Shown here one piece after another: positions 6,748-14,030 of a stretch of DNA of 16,345 nt. Within the stretch, counting starts at the first letter, position 1. Each line of letters starts with the position of its first letter. This DNA comes from Pseudacidobacterium sp036264445 (GTDB lineage Bacteria; Acidobacteriota; Terriglobia; Terriglobales; Acidobacteriaceae): positions 1 through 16,345 of the forward strand of contig DATAQW010000170.1 in the NCBI GenBank assembly GCA_036264445.1. The letters run 5' to 3'. The position numbers and the translations under genes are program-made. Below the pieces are notes generated by a model that saw nothing but the letters and a program-made list of their open reading frames with translations, was not told the DNA's origin and searched no databases.

Positions 6748-7245
6748 GTGAATACTGTAAAAGCCATTTATCCAGGTAGCTTTGATCCGGTGACAAACGG
6801 TCATCTTGACCTGATTGCGCGCGGATCGAAAATCTTCGACCATCTCGTTGTCGCCATCCTCAACAATTCAGGCAAGAATCCACTGTTCACCGTGGAAGAG
6901 CGTGTAGAAATGCTGACTGAAGCTCTGTCCGGCTTCAAGAATGTCTCTGTCGCTACCTTTGATGGCCTGCTCGTCGACTTTGTGCGTCAGCACCAGGCGC
7001 AGGCGGTGATGCGTGGCATCCGCGCTATCAGCGACTATGAATACGAGCTGCAGATGGCCCTGATGAACCGACGTCTCGCGCCTGATCTCGAGACTGTTTT
7101 TCTTATGCCCGACGGAAAATACTCCTTTGTCAGCTCGCGACTGGTGAAAGAGGTGTTCACCCTTGGTGGTTCTATCGAAGGGTTGGTTCCGGAGTTTGTG
7201 ATTGAAAGGCTGAAGGCGCGCGTCCCCGGCAATGGGCATTCGTAA
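6748..7245 (+). CDS. coaD: Phosphopantetheine adenylyltransferase
   Basis: CoaD joins ATP and 4'-phosphopantetheine to give dephospho-CoA, the penultimate step of CoA synthesis, in the cytoplasm. From the GTG at 6748 the protein has 165 residues, the normal size. It shows the nucleotidyltransferase motif YPGSFDPVTNGH (8-19), with Asn17-Gly18-His19 in the (T/H)xGH position, the phosphopantetheine-site segment VMRGIRAISDYEYE (87-100), and SSRLVKEV (129-136), the usual C-terminal signature. The frame is open further upstream to an ATG at 6634, but that start would lie inside the recA terminator hairpin and add 38 unmatched residues. GTG was therefore chosen. No Shine-Dalgarno sequence is visible before it. 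The gene follows recA on the same strand and faces the antiporter gene convergently, with only 16 bases between stops. Confidence 0.95.
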   Translation: MNTVKAIYPGSFDPVTNGHLDLIARGSKIFDHLVVAILNNSGKNPLFTVEERVEMLTEALSGFKNVSVATFDGLLVDFVRQHQAQAVMRGIRAISDYEYELQMALMNRRLAPDLETVFLMPDGKYSFVSSRLVKEVFTLGGSIEGLVPEFVIERLKARVPGNGHS

Positions 7246-7261
7246 GCAATCACGTCAAAAC

Positions 7262-8512
7262 TCAGGCCGTAACCTCCACCTTTACCGGCTCTTTTTCCGT
7301 ATCCCCGTTCTTCACACCAAGAAGGTTCAAAATCGGAGTGGTGCTCATTGTTGTCACCAGAGCCATCACTACCATCATGGTGAAGAGCGTCGGTGAAAAC
7401 GCGCCGACGTTGTATGCGATATTCAGAACCACTAACTCTACCAGGCCGCGCGTGTTCATCAACGCGCCCAAAGCGAAGGCATTGCGCCATGACTGGCCGG
7501 TCCAGCGGGCCGCCAACACGCCGCCCCCCATTTTGCCAAAGACCGCGCCTACTAACACGATGCCGGTCCACCACCACATCGCTGCATCGTTTAAGAGATC
7601 GAGCCGCGTGCGCAAACCCGTCAGAGCGAAGAACAGCGGCAGCAGCAGAACAGAGGTCACCATGTCCAGCCGCGCGCGCACCGCCTGCTGCCAGTGCTCG
7701 ATGCGCGGGAAGCAGACTCCGGCAAGAAATGCGCCAAACAGCGGATGAACGCCAATCCACTCCGTAGCTGCTGCCGAAGCAAGCGCGCCTATAATCACTA
7801 CGCCTAGCAGTTCGAGTGAAAGCTCAGGCTTTTTGCGCATGTTTACTGCACGCGCAGCGAGCGGCCGGATGATGCCCAGCATCAAGAGCAGATACCCGGC
7901 AAGGCACGCGAGCCGGATTGGCAGGGAAGCCGAGCCACCATCAGCGCCGATGAGAGCCAATGCCAGCGCCAGCAGCGACCACGCGACAACATCATCCACG
8001 GCTGCGCACAAAATCGCCGTTGTGCCGAGCGGAGTGCCCTGCAGCCGCCGCTCTTCGATAATGCGCGCCAGCACTGGAAATGCCGTAATGCTCATCGCGA
8101 TTCCGAGAAAGAGCACAAAGGGAATACTGCCGATGCCATGTGGAGCGAAACGAATCCGCAACGAGTGGGCCAGCACCGCAGCCGTAATGAATGGAATGAT
8201 GATGCTGGTGCCGCTGGCCAGCGCAGCTGTTCTTCGTTGGCGCACAAGCTGGTCGTAATCCAGTTCCATGCCAATCAGAAACAGATACAGAATCAGTCCG
8301 ACCGTCGAAAGCATTTCCAGTGAATGCAGTGACACGACTGGAAAGAGCGAGGTCGAAGCGTGCGGCGCGATCCGCCCCAGCACGGAAGGCCCCAGCAGAA
8401 TGCCGCCAATCATCTCGCCGATCACACGCGCCTGCCCCAGCTTGCGCGCCAGCCATCCGCAAGCCAGCGTAACAGCAAGAATGACGGACATTTGCACGAG
8501 GAGGAGGGTCAT
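7262..8512 (-). CDS. CPA2-family cation/proton antiporter
   Basis: This inner-membrane antiporter would exchange Na+ or K+ for protons. The 416 residues are almost all hydrophobic segments, about 12-13 helices, from 'LLLVQMSVILAVTLACGWLA' to 'LFTMMVVMALVTTMSTTPIL'. Early helices carry 'GQARVIGEMIGGILLGPSVLG' (26-46), the hallmark of the Na_H_Exchanger (CPA2) family. The ion-binding pair is Asp173-Asp174 in 'AAVDDVVAW'; two adjacent aspartates usually indicate electrogenic exchange. Near the end 'ALMNTRGLVELVVLN' is also characteristic. There is no C-terminal RCK/TrkA-N domain, only a short charged tail, so regulation by nucleotide or glutathione as in KefC is unlikely. The ATG at 8512 follows AAGGG at seven bases. 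Ion specificity cannot be read from the sequence. Confidence 0.9.
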   Translation of the reverse strand: MTLLLVQMSVILAVTLACGWLARKLGQARVIGEMIGGILLGPSVLGRIAPHASTSLFPVVSLHSLEMLSTVGLILYLFLIGMELDYDQLVRQRRTAALASGTSIIIPFITAAVLAHSLRIRFAPHGIGSIPFVLFLGIAMSITAFPVLARIIEERRLQGTPLGTTAILCAAVDDVVAWSLLALALALIGADGGSASLPIRLACLAGYLLLMLGIIRPLAARAVNMRKKPELSLELLGVVIIGALASAAATEWIGVHPLFGAFLAGVCFPRIEHWQQAVRARLDMVTSVLLLPLFFALTGLRTRLDLLNDAAMWWWTGIVLVGAVFGKMGGGVLAARWTGQSWRNAFALGALMNTRGLVELVVLNIAYNVGAFSPTLFTMMVVMALVTTMSTTPILNLLGVKNGDTEKEPVKVEVTA

Positions 8513-8638
8513 GAGAAGCCCTTAAGCTCCAGAAGAAAATTCTCTGGTGAGATGCACATTCAGTGCTGTAATGTTTGATGACTTTCAGGGGCATGAAACA
8601 GCGTATCCGGGAATATTACTCCCCCCAAGAGAGGTAGT

Positions 8639-9364
8639 ATGTTCGAGCAATATACAGAAAGAGCGCGCCGCGTCATCTTCTTCTCCCGCTACGAGGCCAG
8701 CGAATTCGGAAGCCTTTATATCGAATCAGAATTCCTGTTGCTCGCCTTGCTGCGAGAAAACAAGTATGTTGTCATACGCTGGCTTGGCGAAGGCGATTGG
8801 CAGACGATTCTGCGCAATGAAGTTGAAAAGCGCGTCTATAGAGGGCCGAAAACGTCTACTTCCGTTGACCTGCCGCTCTCAAACGAAGCCAAGCGTGTTC
8901 TCAACTATGCTGCTGAAGAAGCCGAACGTCTCAAACATAAGTACATCGGAACCGAACATCTCTTTCTTGGCCTGCTGCATGATAGGGAATCGCGCACAGC
9001 AAAACTGCTGTTCGATCGAGGTGTAAACCCGGACACCGTGCGTGAAACCATTGCCAGGGAAAGCCAACACGGATCCAGCGCCCAGGAAGACGCACGCACC
9101 GGTATTTCCGGCGGCGGAAGCAGAATCGTAGGCTCGGAGTACAGAGTTGAGATAAGCGTCGTTCCAGAGGAAACCAGTCGACCGCTGCAACTCGACTGGT
9201 TCTGGCGCATCCCCGTTGTTGGTGAGATTCTCTCGCTCGACCAGGACCAAGGAAAGTCGATTGTCTACCAGGTTGTCAAAGTCGAATGGAACGTTACGGC
9301 GATTTCCATATTCCCGCCCCGTCTTGCTAAGGTCTTTATTCATGTGCGTGAACTTCACAAGTAA
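8639..9364 (+). CDS. Stand-alone Clp N-domain protein with an unassigned C-terminal domain
   Basis: Residues 1-145 are two Clp_N repeats like those at the front of ClpC. The start MFEQYTERARRVI is almost the ClpC start, the first repeat has 'YIESEFLLLALL' (27-38) and the second 'KYIGTEHLFLGLL' (101-113). No AAA+ ATPase module follows. Instead, a Gly/Ser linker (about 144-163) leads to about 78 residues with alternating hydrophobic strands: 'EYRVEISVVPEE', 'PLQLDWFWRIPVVGEILSL', 'SIVYQVVKVEWNV', 'LAKVFIHVREL'. I do not recognise this part. In ClpC the N domain binds substrates and adaptors (McsB, MecA). A free copy might compete for, or deliver, such partners; this is inference. The ATG follows GAGAGG at five bases. 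The gene is divergent from the antiporter with a 126-base gap. Confidence 0.85.
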   Translation: MFEQYTERARRVIFFSRYEASEFGSLYIESEFLLLALLRENKYVVIRWLGEGDWQTILRNEVEKRVYRGPKTSTSVDLPLSNEAKRVLNYAAEEAERLKHKYIGTEHLFLGLLHDRESRTAKLLFDRGVNPDTVRETIARESQHGSSAQEDARTGISGGGSRIVGSEYRVEISVVPEETSRPLQLDWFWRIPVVGEILSLDQDQGKSIVYQVVKVEWNVTAISIFPPRLAKVFIHVRELHK

Positions 9365-9427
9365 AGGCCGACGACTTAGTGGCAATTTACTCTCCTGCAT
9401 TCTGCAAAAATCTGAAAAAATAGAAGC

Positions 9428-10633
9428 ATGAGCACAGCCACAGGCACCCAGGCAAAAGTTTTCGCCGATCGCATCGGACGCATTGAGGTTTCGGCCACCA
9501 TGGCCGTTACCGCGGAAGCCGCCAAGCTGCGCGCGCAGGGCGCGAAGCTGGTGGACTTCGGAGCAGGCGAGCCGCATTTCGCCACGCCGCGCCATATCAA
9601 GGACGCGGCCATTGAAGCCATCGACAAGAATTTCACGCGCTACACCATGGTTGCCGGCATCCCTGAAGTGCGCAAAGCCATCGTCGACCGTCACGCCTGC
9701 GACTTCGGCTCGAACTACACGGCTGAAGAGGCCGTCTTCACCACTGGCGGAAAGCTTGCCATCTTCAACGCCATTCAGGTTCTCGTCGATCATGGCGACG
9801 AGGTCATTCTGCCTGTACCTTACTGGGTCTCTTATAAGGACATCATCCAGTACGCTGGCGGCAAGGTTGTTTATCTTGAGACTGACGAAGCGGAGAACTT
9901 CCGCGTGACGGCTGAGGCTGTTGAGAAACTCATCACGCCGCGCACGAAAGCGATCATCCTTAACTCGCCTTCGAATCCGACAGGCTCCGTCATCGCTCCT
10001 GCTGATCTCGAGCGCATCGTAAAGCTTGCGCACGATCGCGGCATCTATCTGCTGCTTGATGAGTGCTACGTCTACCTGCAATACACCGGAGCATTGGTCA
10101 GCGGCGGATCGTTCACTGATGCGAAGGAGCACATCGTTGTGCTGGGTTCTCTGTCAAAAACCTACGCCATGACCGGATGGCGCGCCGGCTATGCGCTCGG
10201 TCCCAAGCCGATTATTGCGGCCATGAGCAAGCTGCAGAGCCAGTCAACCTCATCTACGGCCCACTTTGTGCAGAAGGCCGCCATCGCCGCGCTCAACAAC
10301 TCGCAGGAATGCGTCACGGAGATGCGCGCCGATTACCTCAAGCTGCGCGACCGCATCCTTGCGCGACTCGCGGAGATCCCCGGCATTACCTGTACCAGGC
10401 CGGAAGGCGCATTCTATGTGTATCCGAATGTGTCCGCATATCTGGGCAAGCCCGGTTCGCAAACAGCGCTTGAATTAGCCAACCGTCTGCTGCACGAGGC
10501 GCATGTCGTCACTGTTCCCGGCGAGGCCTTCGGAACGCAGCAGCACATCCGTCTCTCCTACGCTGTCTCGCATGACGACGTGGACGAGGGACTAAATCGC
10601 ATGAAGGAATTCTTCGCGAAACTTTCTGCTTAA
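9428..10633 (+). CDS. Class I pyridoxal-phosphate aminotransferase, probably aspartate aminotransferase
   Basis: The 401-residue fold-type I enzyme would transfer amino groups between aspartate (or another amino acid) and 2-oxoglutarate in the cytoplasm. Pyridoxal phosphate would bind Lys244 in SLSKTYAMTGWRAGY (241-255). Also visible are 'NSPSNPTGSV' (179-188) with Asn183, 'LLLDECYVYL' (208-217) with Asp211 and Tyr214, and Arg375 in 'IRLSYA', the substrate carboxylate arginine. The opening 'RIGRIEVSATMAVTAEAAKLRAQGAKLVDFGAGEPHFATP' fits subgroup 1b (AspB/AspC of Thermus and Bacillus), some members of which also act on prephenate. The substrate is therefore probable rather than certain. The ribosome-binding site is weak (GAAG close to the ATG). 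It lies 63 bases behind the Clp N-domain gene and ends just before a hairpin. Confidence 0.88.
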   Translation: MSTATGTQAKVFADRIGRIEVSATMAVTAEAAKLRAQGAKLVDFGAGEPHFATPRHIKDAAIEAIDKNFTRYTMVAGIPEVRKAIVDRHACDFGSNYTAEEAVFTTGGKLAIFNAIQVLVDHGDEVILPVPYWVSYKDIIQYAGGKVVYLETDEAENFRVTAEAVEKLITPRTKAIILNSPSNPTGSVIAPADLERIVKLAHDRGIYLLLDECYVYLQYTGALVSGGSFTDAKEHIVVLGSLSKTYAMTGWRAGYALGPKPIIAAMSKLQSQSTSSTAHFVQKAAIAALNNSQECVTEMRADYLKLRDRILARLAEIPGITCTRPEGAFYVYPNVSAYLGKPGSQTALELANRLLHEAHVVTVPGEAFGTQQHIRLSYAVSHDDVDEGLNRMKEFFAKLSA

Positions 10634-10650
10634 AACTTCGGCTTTTTTTG

Positions 10651-10676
10651 AAGGGCGCGGCCTGAGCCGTGCCCTT
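10651..10676 (+). terminator. Strong hairpin after the aminotransferase gene
   Basis: The stem arms 10651-10661 and 10666-10676 are complementary over 11 pairs with one G-T pair and enclose the tetraloop CTGA. No T run follows on the plus strand; a run of seven T precedes it (10643-10649). It may end transcription in a Rho-assisted way, stabilise the upstream message, or insulate the HAD gene. The lack of a downstream T tract keeps the confidence moderate. Confidence 0.45.
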
Positions 10677-10716
10677 ACTCATCTTCTGCAAATGGTCTTA
10701 GTAAGGAGAAGGAAGC

Positions 10717-11382
10717 TTGAAGCTGCACATTCGCGGAATTCTTTTTGACATGGATGGTGTTCTTGTCAGTTCGCTTGGTTCGGTTGAGCGAAGCTGGGCA
10801 AAGTGGGGAGAAATGCGCGGCGTTGATGCTGCTCTTGCCATTAAGACCGCGCATGGCCAGCGCGCCATCGATACGATCCGCAAGCTGCGTCCTGATCTGA
10901 ACGACGTGGAAGAGCTCAGACTGATTGAGCAGATCGAAATCGAAGACAAGGAAGATATTGAAGTGCTGAGGGGCGTGTGCCGCATCCTCGACACGCTCCC
11001 TCAAAAATATTGGACCATCGTCACTTCAGCGACAGAACGGCTGGCGCGCGCGCGTCTTGGACACGCCGAAGTTCCATTGCCTGAGCGCATTGTCACGGCT
11101 GACATGGTTACGCATGGCAAGCCAGCACCTGAGCCTTACATCAAGGGAGCAGCTCTGCTAGGACAGAAGCCCGAAGATTGCCTCGTAATTGAAGACTCGA
11201 CATCGGGCGCGCAAGCCGGCCGCGCCGCTGGATGCAAAGTGCTGGCCACGCTCTTCTCACATACAGTCGAAAATCTCAGCGCTGCTGACTGGATCGTCGA
11301 ATCGCTGGAAGACGTGAAGATCAGTGCTCTTGATGATGCTGTAGAACTTGAATTCGAGCCGCTGTTTCAAAGAAGCAATTAG
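10717..11382 (+). CDS. HAD-superfamily (subfamily IA) phosphatase, sugar-phosphatase-like
   Basis: This 221-residue cytoplasmic phosphohydrolase shows all four HAD motifs: I, 'LFDMDGVLVSS' with nucleophile Asp11 and Asp13; II, Thr103-Ser104 in 'WTIVTSATERLA'; III, Lys135 in 'THGKPAPEPY'; and IV, Glu159-Asp160 in 'CLVIEDSTSGAQAG'. The helical cap lies between residues about 18 and 90. The closest types are the yeast GPP glycerol-phosphatase and YfbT-like sugar phosphatases, which dephosphorylate small sugar or polyol phosphates. The exact substrate cannot be read. The start codon is TTG (10717-10719); AAGGAG at 10703-10708, eight bases upstream, decides it, and no ATG fits. It follows the aminotransferase but is separated by the hairpin at 10651-10676, so it may have its own promoter. 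Confidence 0.87.
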   Translation: MKLHIRGILFDMDGVLVSSLGSVERSWAKWGEMRGVDAALAIKTAHGQRAIDTIRKLRPDLNDVEELRLIEQIEIEDKEDIEVLRGVCRILDTLPQKYWTIVTSATERLARARLGHAEVPLPERIVTADMVTHGKPAPEPYIKGAALLGQKPEDCLVIEDSTSGAQAGRAAGCKVLATLFSHTVENLSAADWIVESLEDVKISALDDAVELEFEPLFQRSN

Positions 11383-11414
11383 ATTCTGCTACCAACAGGG
11401 GAGGGCTTCGAAAA

Positions 11415-11648
11415 TCAGCCCAGCAGTTGCTCCAGCCGGTCCATATCGAAGCCGATCATGACCTCGTTATCGACCACAATGGTTGGAGTCGACCGGCTGT
11501 TCAGTTCTACCAGTTCGCGCAGCGCTGCTGGATCCGCAGTAACGTCTTTGTATTCAAAGGGGATTTCGCGGGAAGTGAAGAAATGTTTGGCAGCATAGCA
11601 GGGAGGGCATCCGGGCTGGCTGTAAAGGATAACGCGCTTCTGAGACAT
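11415..11648 (-). CDS. Glutaredoxin-like (Grx/NrdH type) small redox protein
   Basis: The 77-residue protein has the thioredoxin fold with 'VILYSQPGCPPCYAAKHFF' and an active site Cys14-Pro-Pro-Cys17, the cis-proline motif Ser53-Thr54-Pro55, and 'VVDNEVMIGFD' near the end. Such proteins reduce disulfides or glutathione mixed disulfides, or pass electrons to ribonucleotide reductase (NrdH). CPPC, rather than CPYC or CMQC, does not decide between these. The ATG at 11648 was chosen because the thioredoxin strand starts four residues later. The frame extends upstream to 11687, overlapping the end of the penicillin-binding-protein gene. It begins 35 bases after that gene's stop, so co-transcription is likely, though a functional link to cell-wall synthesis is not evident. 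Confidence 0.85.
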   Translation of the reverse strand: MSQKRVILYSQPGCPPCYAAKHFFTSREIPFEYKDVTADPAALRELVELNSRSTPTIVVDNEVMIGFDMDRLEQLLG

Positions 11649-11683
11649 ACTACCTATGAGATGCACTAACACATGTGCAGGAT

Positions 11684-13918
11684 TCAATGCATTGCCCGAA
11701 CAGCAGCCGCAATATGTATCGCCGGTCCCTGGCCTTGATTCATATCACTCGAAAACGTCTCGCCATCTTTTCCAGCAATGGCAGCCCGCATAAAATCCGT
11801 CCAGATGGGCAGCGCTGCTTTGGCGCCGGTCTCCTTGTCGCCGAGTGACTCGCGGCTGTCATAACCAACCCACACGCCACAGGTGGTCGAAGGTGAGAAG
11901 CCGACAAACCATGCGTCGGTAAAATCGCTAGTCGTGCCTGTCTTACCTCCGAGCGGATGGTTCAGTGACGAGGCCGCCGCGGCTGTTCCGCTGTGCGTGA
12001 CCTCACGCAGGAAGACCATCATTGTTCGCGCAACCTTAGTGCTGGTGGCTTCATTGACTTCGGGCTTGTCTTCCATCAGCGGAACACCATCGGCTGTCGT
12101 CACCCGCCGGATGAGGCGGGGAGCGATGCGGATGCCGTCATTCGGGAAAGCAGCGTAGGCCGCCATTTGCTGCTCCAGAGTGACTTCGACTGAGCCAAGG
12201 GCCACGGGAAGATATGCAGGAATGTTAGTAGTGATGCCGAAACTGTGCGCAACATCGATGACCTTGTGAATTCCGACGCGCTCCGCAAGTTTGAGCGCGG
12301 GAATGTTGCGTGAATCGGCAAATGCCTTGAGCAGCGTGATGTTGCCGAGATAGTTGCCTTCGTAATTATGTGGATTGTAGCTGCCAAATGAAGTTGGCGC
12401 GTCGAGTATCTTTTCTTCCGGATGCGCTCCTTCTTCCACTGCAGCCGTATACACATAAGGCTTGAAGGACGACCCTGTCTGGCGCTCAGCCTGCGTAGCG
12501 CGATTGAACTGCGACATGTTGAAGTCGCGTCCGCCAACCATAGCCAGAACATCGCCTGTGGCGTTGTCCATAGCCATCAGCGATCCCTCCGCGCCGGAGT
12601 CCTCTTCCAGCGTGCCGCGAAGTAGATTGCCATCAGGCTGCCGCAAATGGACATAAATGATGTCGCCTTGCTTGAGGAAGGCATCGCCAGTCTTGAATCC
12701 GGTCCAGGCCCAGTCTTCAGGAACGAGCACTAATTCGCGGTCTCCGAAGCGCGCCATCACCTGATATGGCAGCACACCCGTAACAAGCACATGCACATAA
12801 TCGCCGGGAGCAGGAGGAACAATCCAGTCGGGATGTTTGAAACCTTCCATACCGACGCCACCAGAGATGGCATTCAGCAGATGCCCGCGCCATCCATGCC
12901 GCCGTTCGTAGGCTGCAAGTCCATCAAGCACCGCTTGGTTCGCCACCTGCTGCAAATCAAGATCGAGCGTGGTGTAGACCTTCAGCCCAGCCTCATGCAC
13001 CTGGTCCGGGCCGAACTTGCGCTCCAGTTCGCGTCGCACCTCTTCGATAAACCACGGAGCCACGCTGTTCGGCGGGGGTTGAATGTGCAGCCCAAGTGGG
13101 GCAGAACGCGCCACATTGGCCTGCGCGGCAGTGATTTTGCCATCTTCCAGCATGGCGTTGATGACCATGTTGCGCCGGCGGAATGCCTTGTCTGGATTGA
13201 GCACAGGAGAATATTCAACCGGACCCTTTGGCAGTCCAGCCAGCAGAGCTGCTTCGGGAAGTGTCAGGTCTCTGGCGGGTTTACTGAAATAGTATTGCGA
13301 GCCAGCTTCAAATCCATACACGCCGTGTCCCAGATAAATCTGATTGGCATAAAGTGTGAAAATCTGCTGCTTGGTCAGTACGCGCTCCATCTGGATCGAG
13401 AGCAGGACTTCCTGGAGTTTGCGGCCGAATGTTCGCTCGTTGGAGAGAAAAAGATTTCGCGCCAGCTGCATGGTCAGCGTGGATGCTCCCTGCGCGCGGC
13501 TCTTCGATGTGAGGTCGTGATACGCCGATCCCAGAACGCGGAAGAGATTGACGCCCCAATGGCTCTCGAAGTTCTTGTCCTCGATGGAAACAACGGCTTC
13601 GCGCAGCAGCGGCGAAAGATCGCCATAATTGACAGGAATGCGCCGTTCCAGCGCAAATGAGCCGAAGACGCGGCCATGCGTATCATAAAGCTCGGTGATG
13701 GTGTTGGGGCGGTAGCGCATCAGATCGTCAATCTGCGGAAGATTGACGGTGTAGACAAGCATGAGTCCACTGAGTGAGCCGACCGCGGCAGCGAGCAAAA
13801 CCAGCACTGCCAGCGCAACCCCTCCGGCCACTTTGCGCCGCCCTGTACCAGGGTGAAAGGCGCCAGACGTAACTTGAGCGCGTTCGTTCAACAATATGTC
13901 CAGATTGTGTTGTCCCAC
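11684..13918 (-). CDS. Class A penicillin-binding protein (PBP1A-type), bifunctional glycosyltransferase/transpeptidase
   Basis: The 744-residue inner-membrane enzyme polymerises lipid II into glycan strands and cross-links the peptides. A cytoplasmic N-terminus (1-29) is followed by one membrane segment (30-56). The GT51 domain (about 75-245) has catalytic Glu113 in 'SIEDKNFESHWGVN', 'QGASTLTMQLARNLFL' (143-158), and the second Glu170 in 'RKLQEVLLSIQMER'. An OB-like insert lies around 345-440. The transpeptidase domain has Ser483-Ser-Phe-Lys486 (SxxK, nucleophile Ser483), Ser536-Arg-Asn538 (SxN) and Lys659-Thr-Gly661 (KTG), so it looks fully active. The start codon is GTG (13916-13918) with only AAAG before it. 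It lies downstream of the S41-like gene (112-base gap) and upstream of glutaredoxin. The 112-base gap holds GGGGAC/GTCCCC (13941-13946 and 13967-13972), a weak possible hairpin. Confidence 0.95.
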   Translation of the reverse strand: MGQHNLDILLNERAQVTSGAFHPGTGRRKVAGGVALAVLVLLAAAVGSLSGLMLVYTVNLPQIDDLMRYRPNTITELYDTHGRVFGSFALERRIPVNYGDLSPLLREAVVSIEDKNFESHWGVNLFRVLGSAYHDLTSKSRAQGASTLTMQLARNLFLSNERTFGRKLQEVLLSIQMERVLTKQQIFTLYANQIYLGHGVYGFEAGSQYYFSKPARDLTLPEAALLAGLPKGPVEYSPVLNPDKAFRRRNMVINAMLEDGKITAAQANVARSAPLGLHIQPPPNSVAPWFIEEVRRELERKFGPDQVHEAGLKVYTTLDLDLQQVANQAVLDGLAAYERRHGWRGHLLNAISGGVGMEGFKHPDWIVPPAPGDYVHVLVTGVLPYQVMARFGDRELVLVPEDWAWTGFKTGDAFLKQGDIIYVHLRQPDGNLLRGTLEEDSGAEGSLMAMDNATGDVLAMVGGRDFNMSQFNRATQAERQTGSSFKPYVYTAAVEEGAHPEEKILDAPTSFGSYNPHNYEGNYLGNITLLKAFADSRNIPALKLAERVGIHKVIDVAHSFGITTNIPAYLPVALGSVEVTLEQQMAAYAAFPNDGIRIAPRLIRRVTTADGVPLMEDKPEVNEATSTKVARTMMVFLREVTHSGTAAAASSLNHPLGGKTGTTSDFTDAWFVGFSPSTTCGVWVGYDSRESLGDKETGAKAALPIWTDFMRAAIAGKDGETFSSDMNQGQGPAIHIAAAVRAMH

Positions 13919-14030
13919 CTTTGCGTTGCCTAAGACTCACGGGGACAAAAAGCTGTTTAGTTGAGAGTCCCCAGTTGCTAGTAAAGAAGCCTGAGGTGGG
14001 GCTGACAACTGTAGACCAGCAATTCTGATT

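Noticed and set aside
12791..13660. 289-codon plus-strand frame opposite the PBP gene
   Set aside because: It overlaps the intact glycosyltransferase domain on the other strand and shows no motifs.
13941..13972. Terminator between the S41-like and PBP genes
   Set aside because: GGGGAC/GTCCCC is only six base pairs around a 20-base loop, and no T run follows on the minus strand after the second arm, so it is mentioned only as a weak hairpin.
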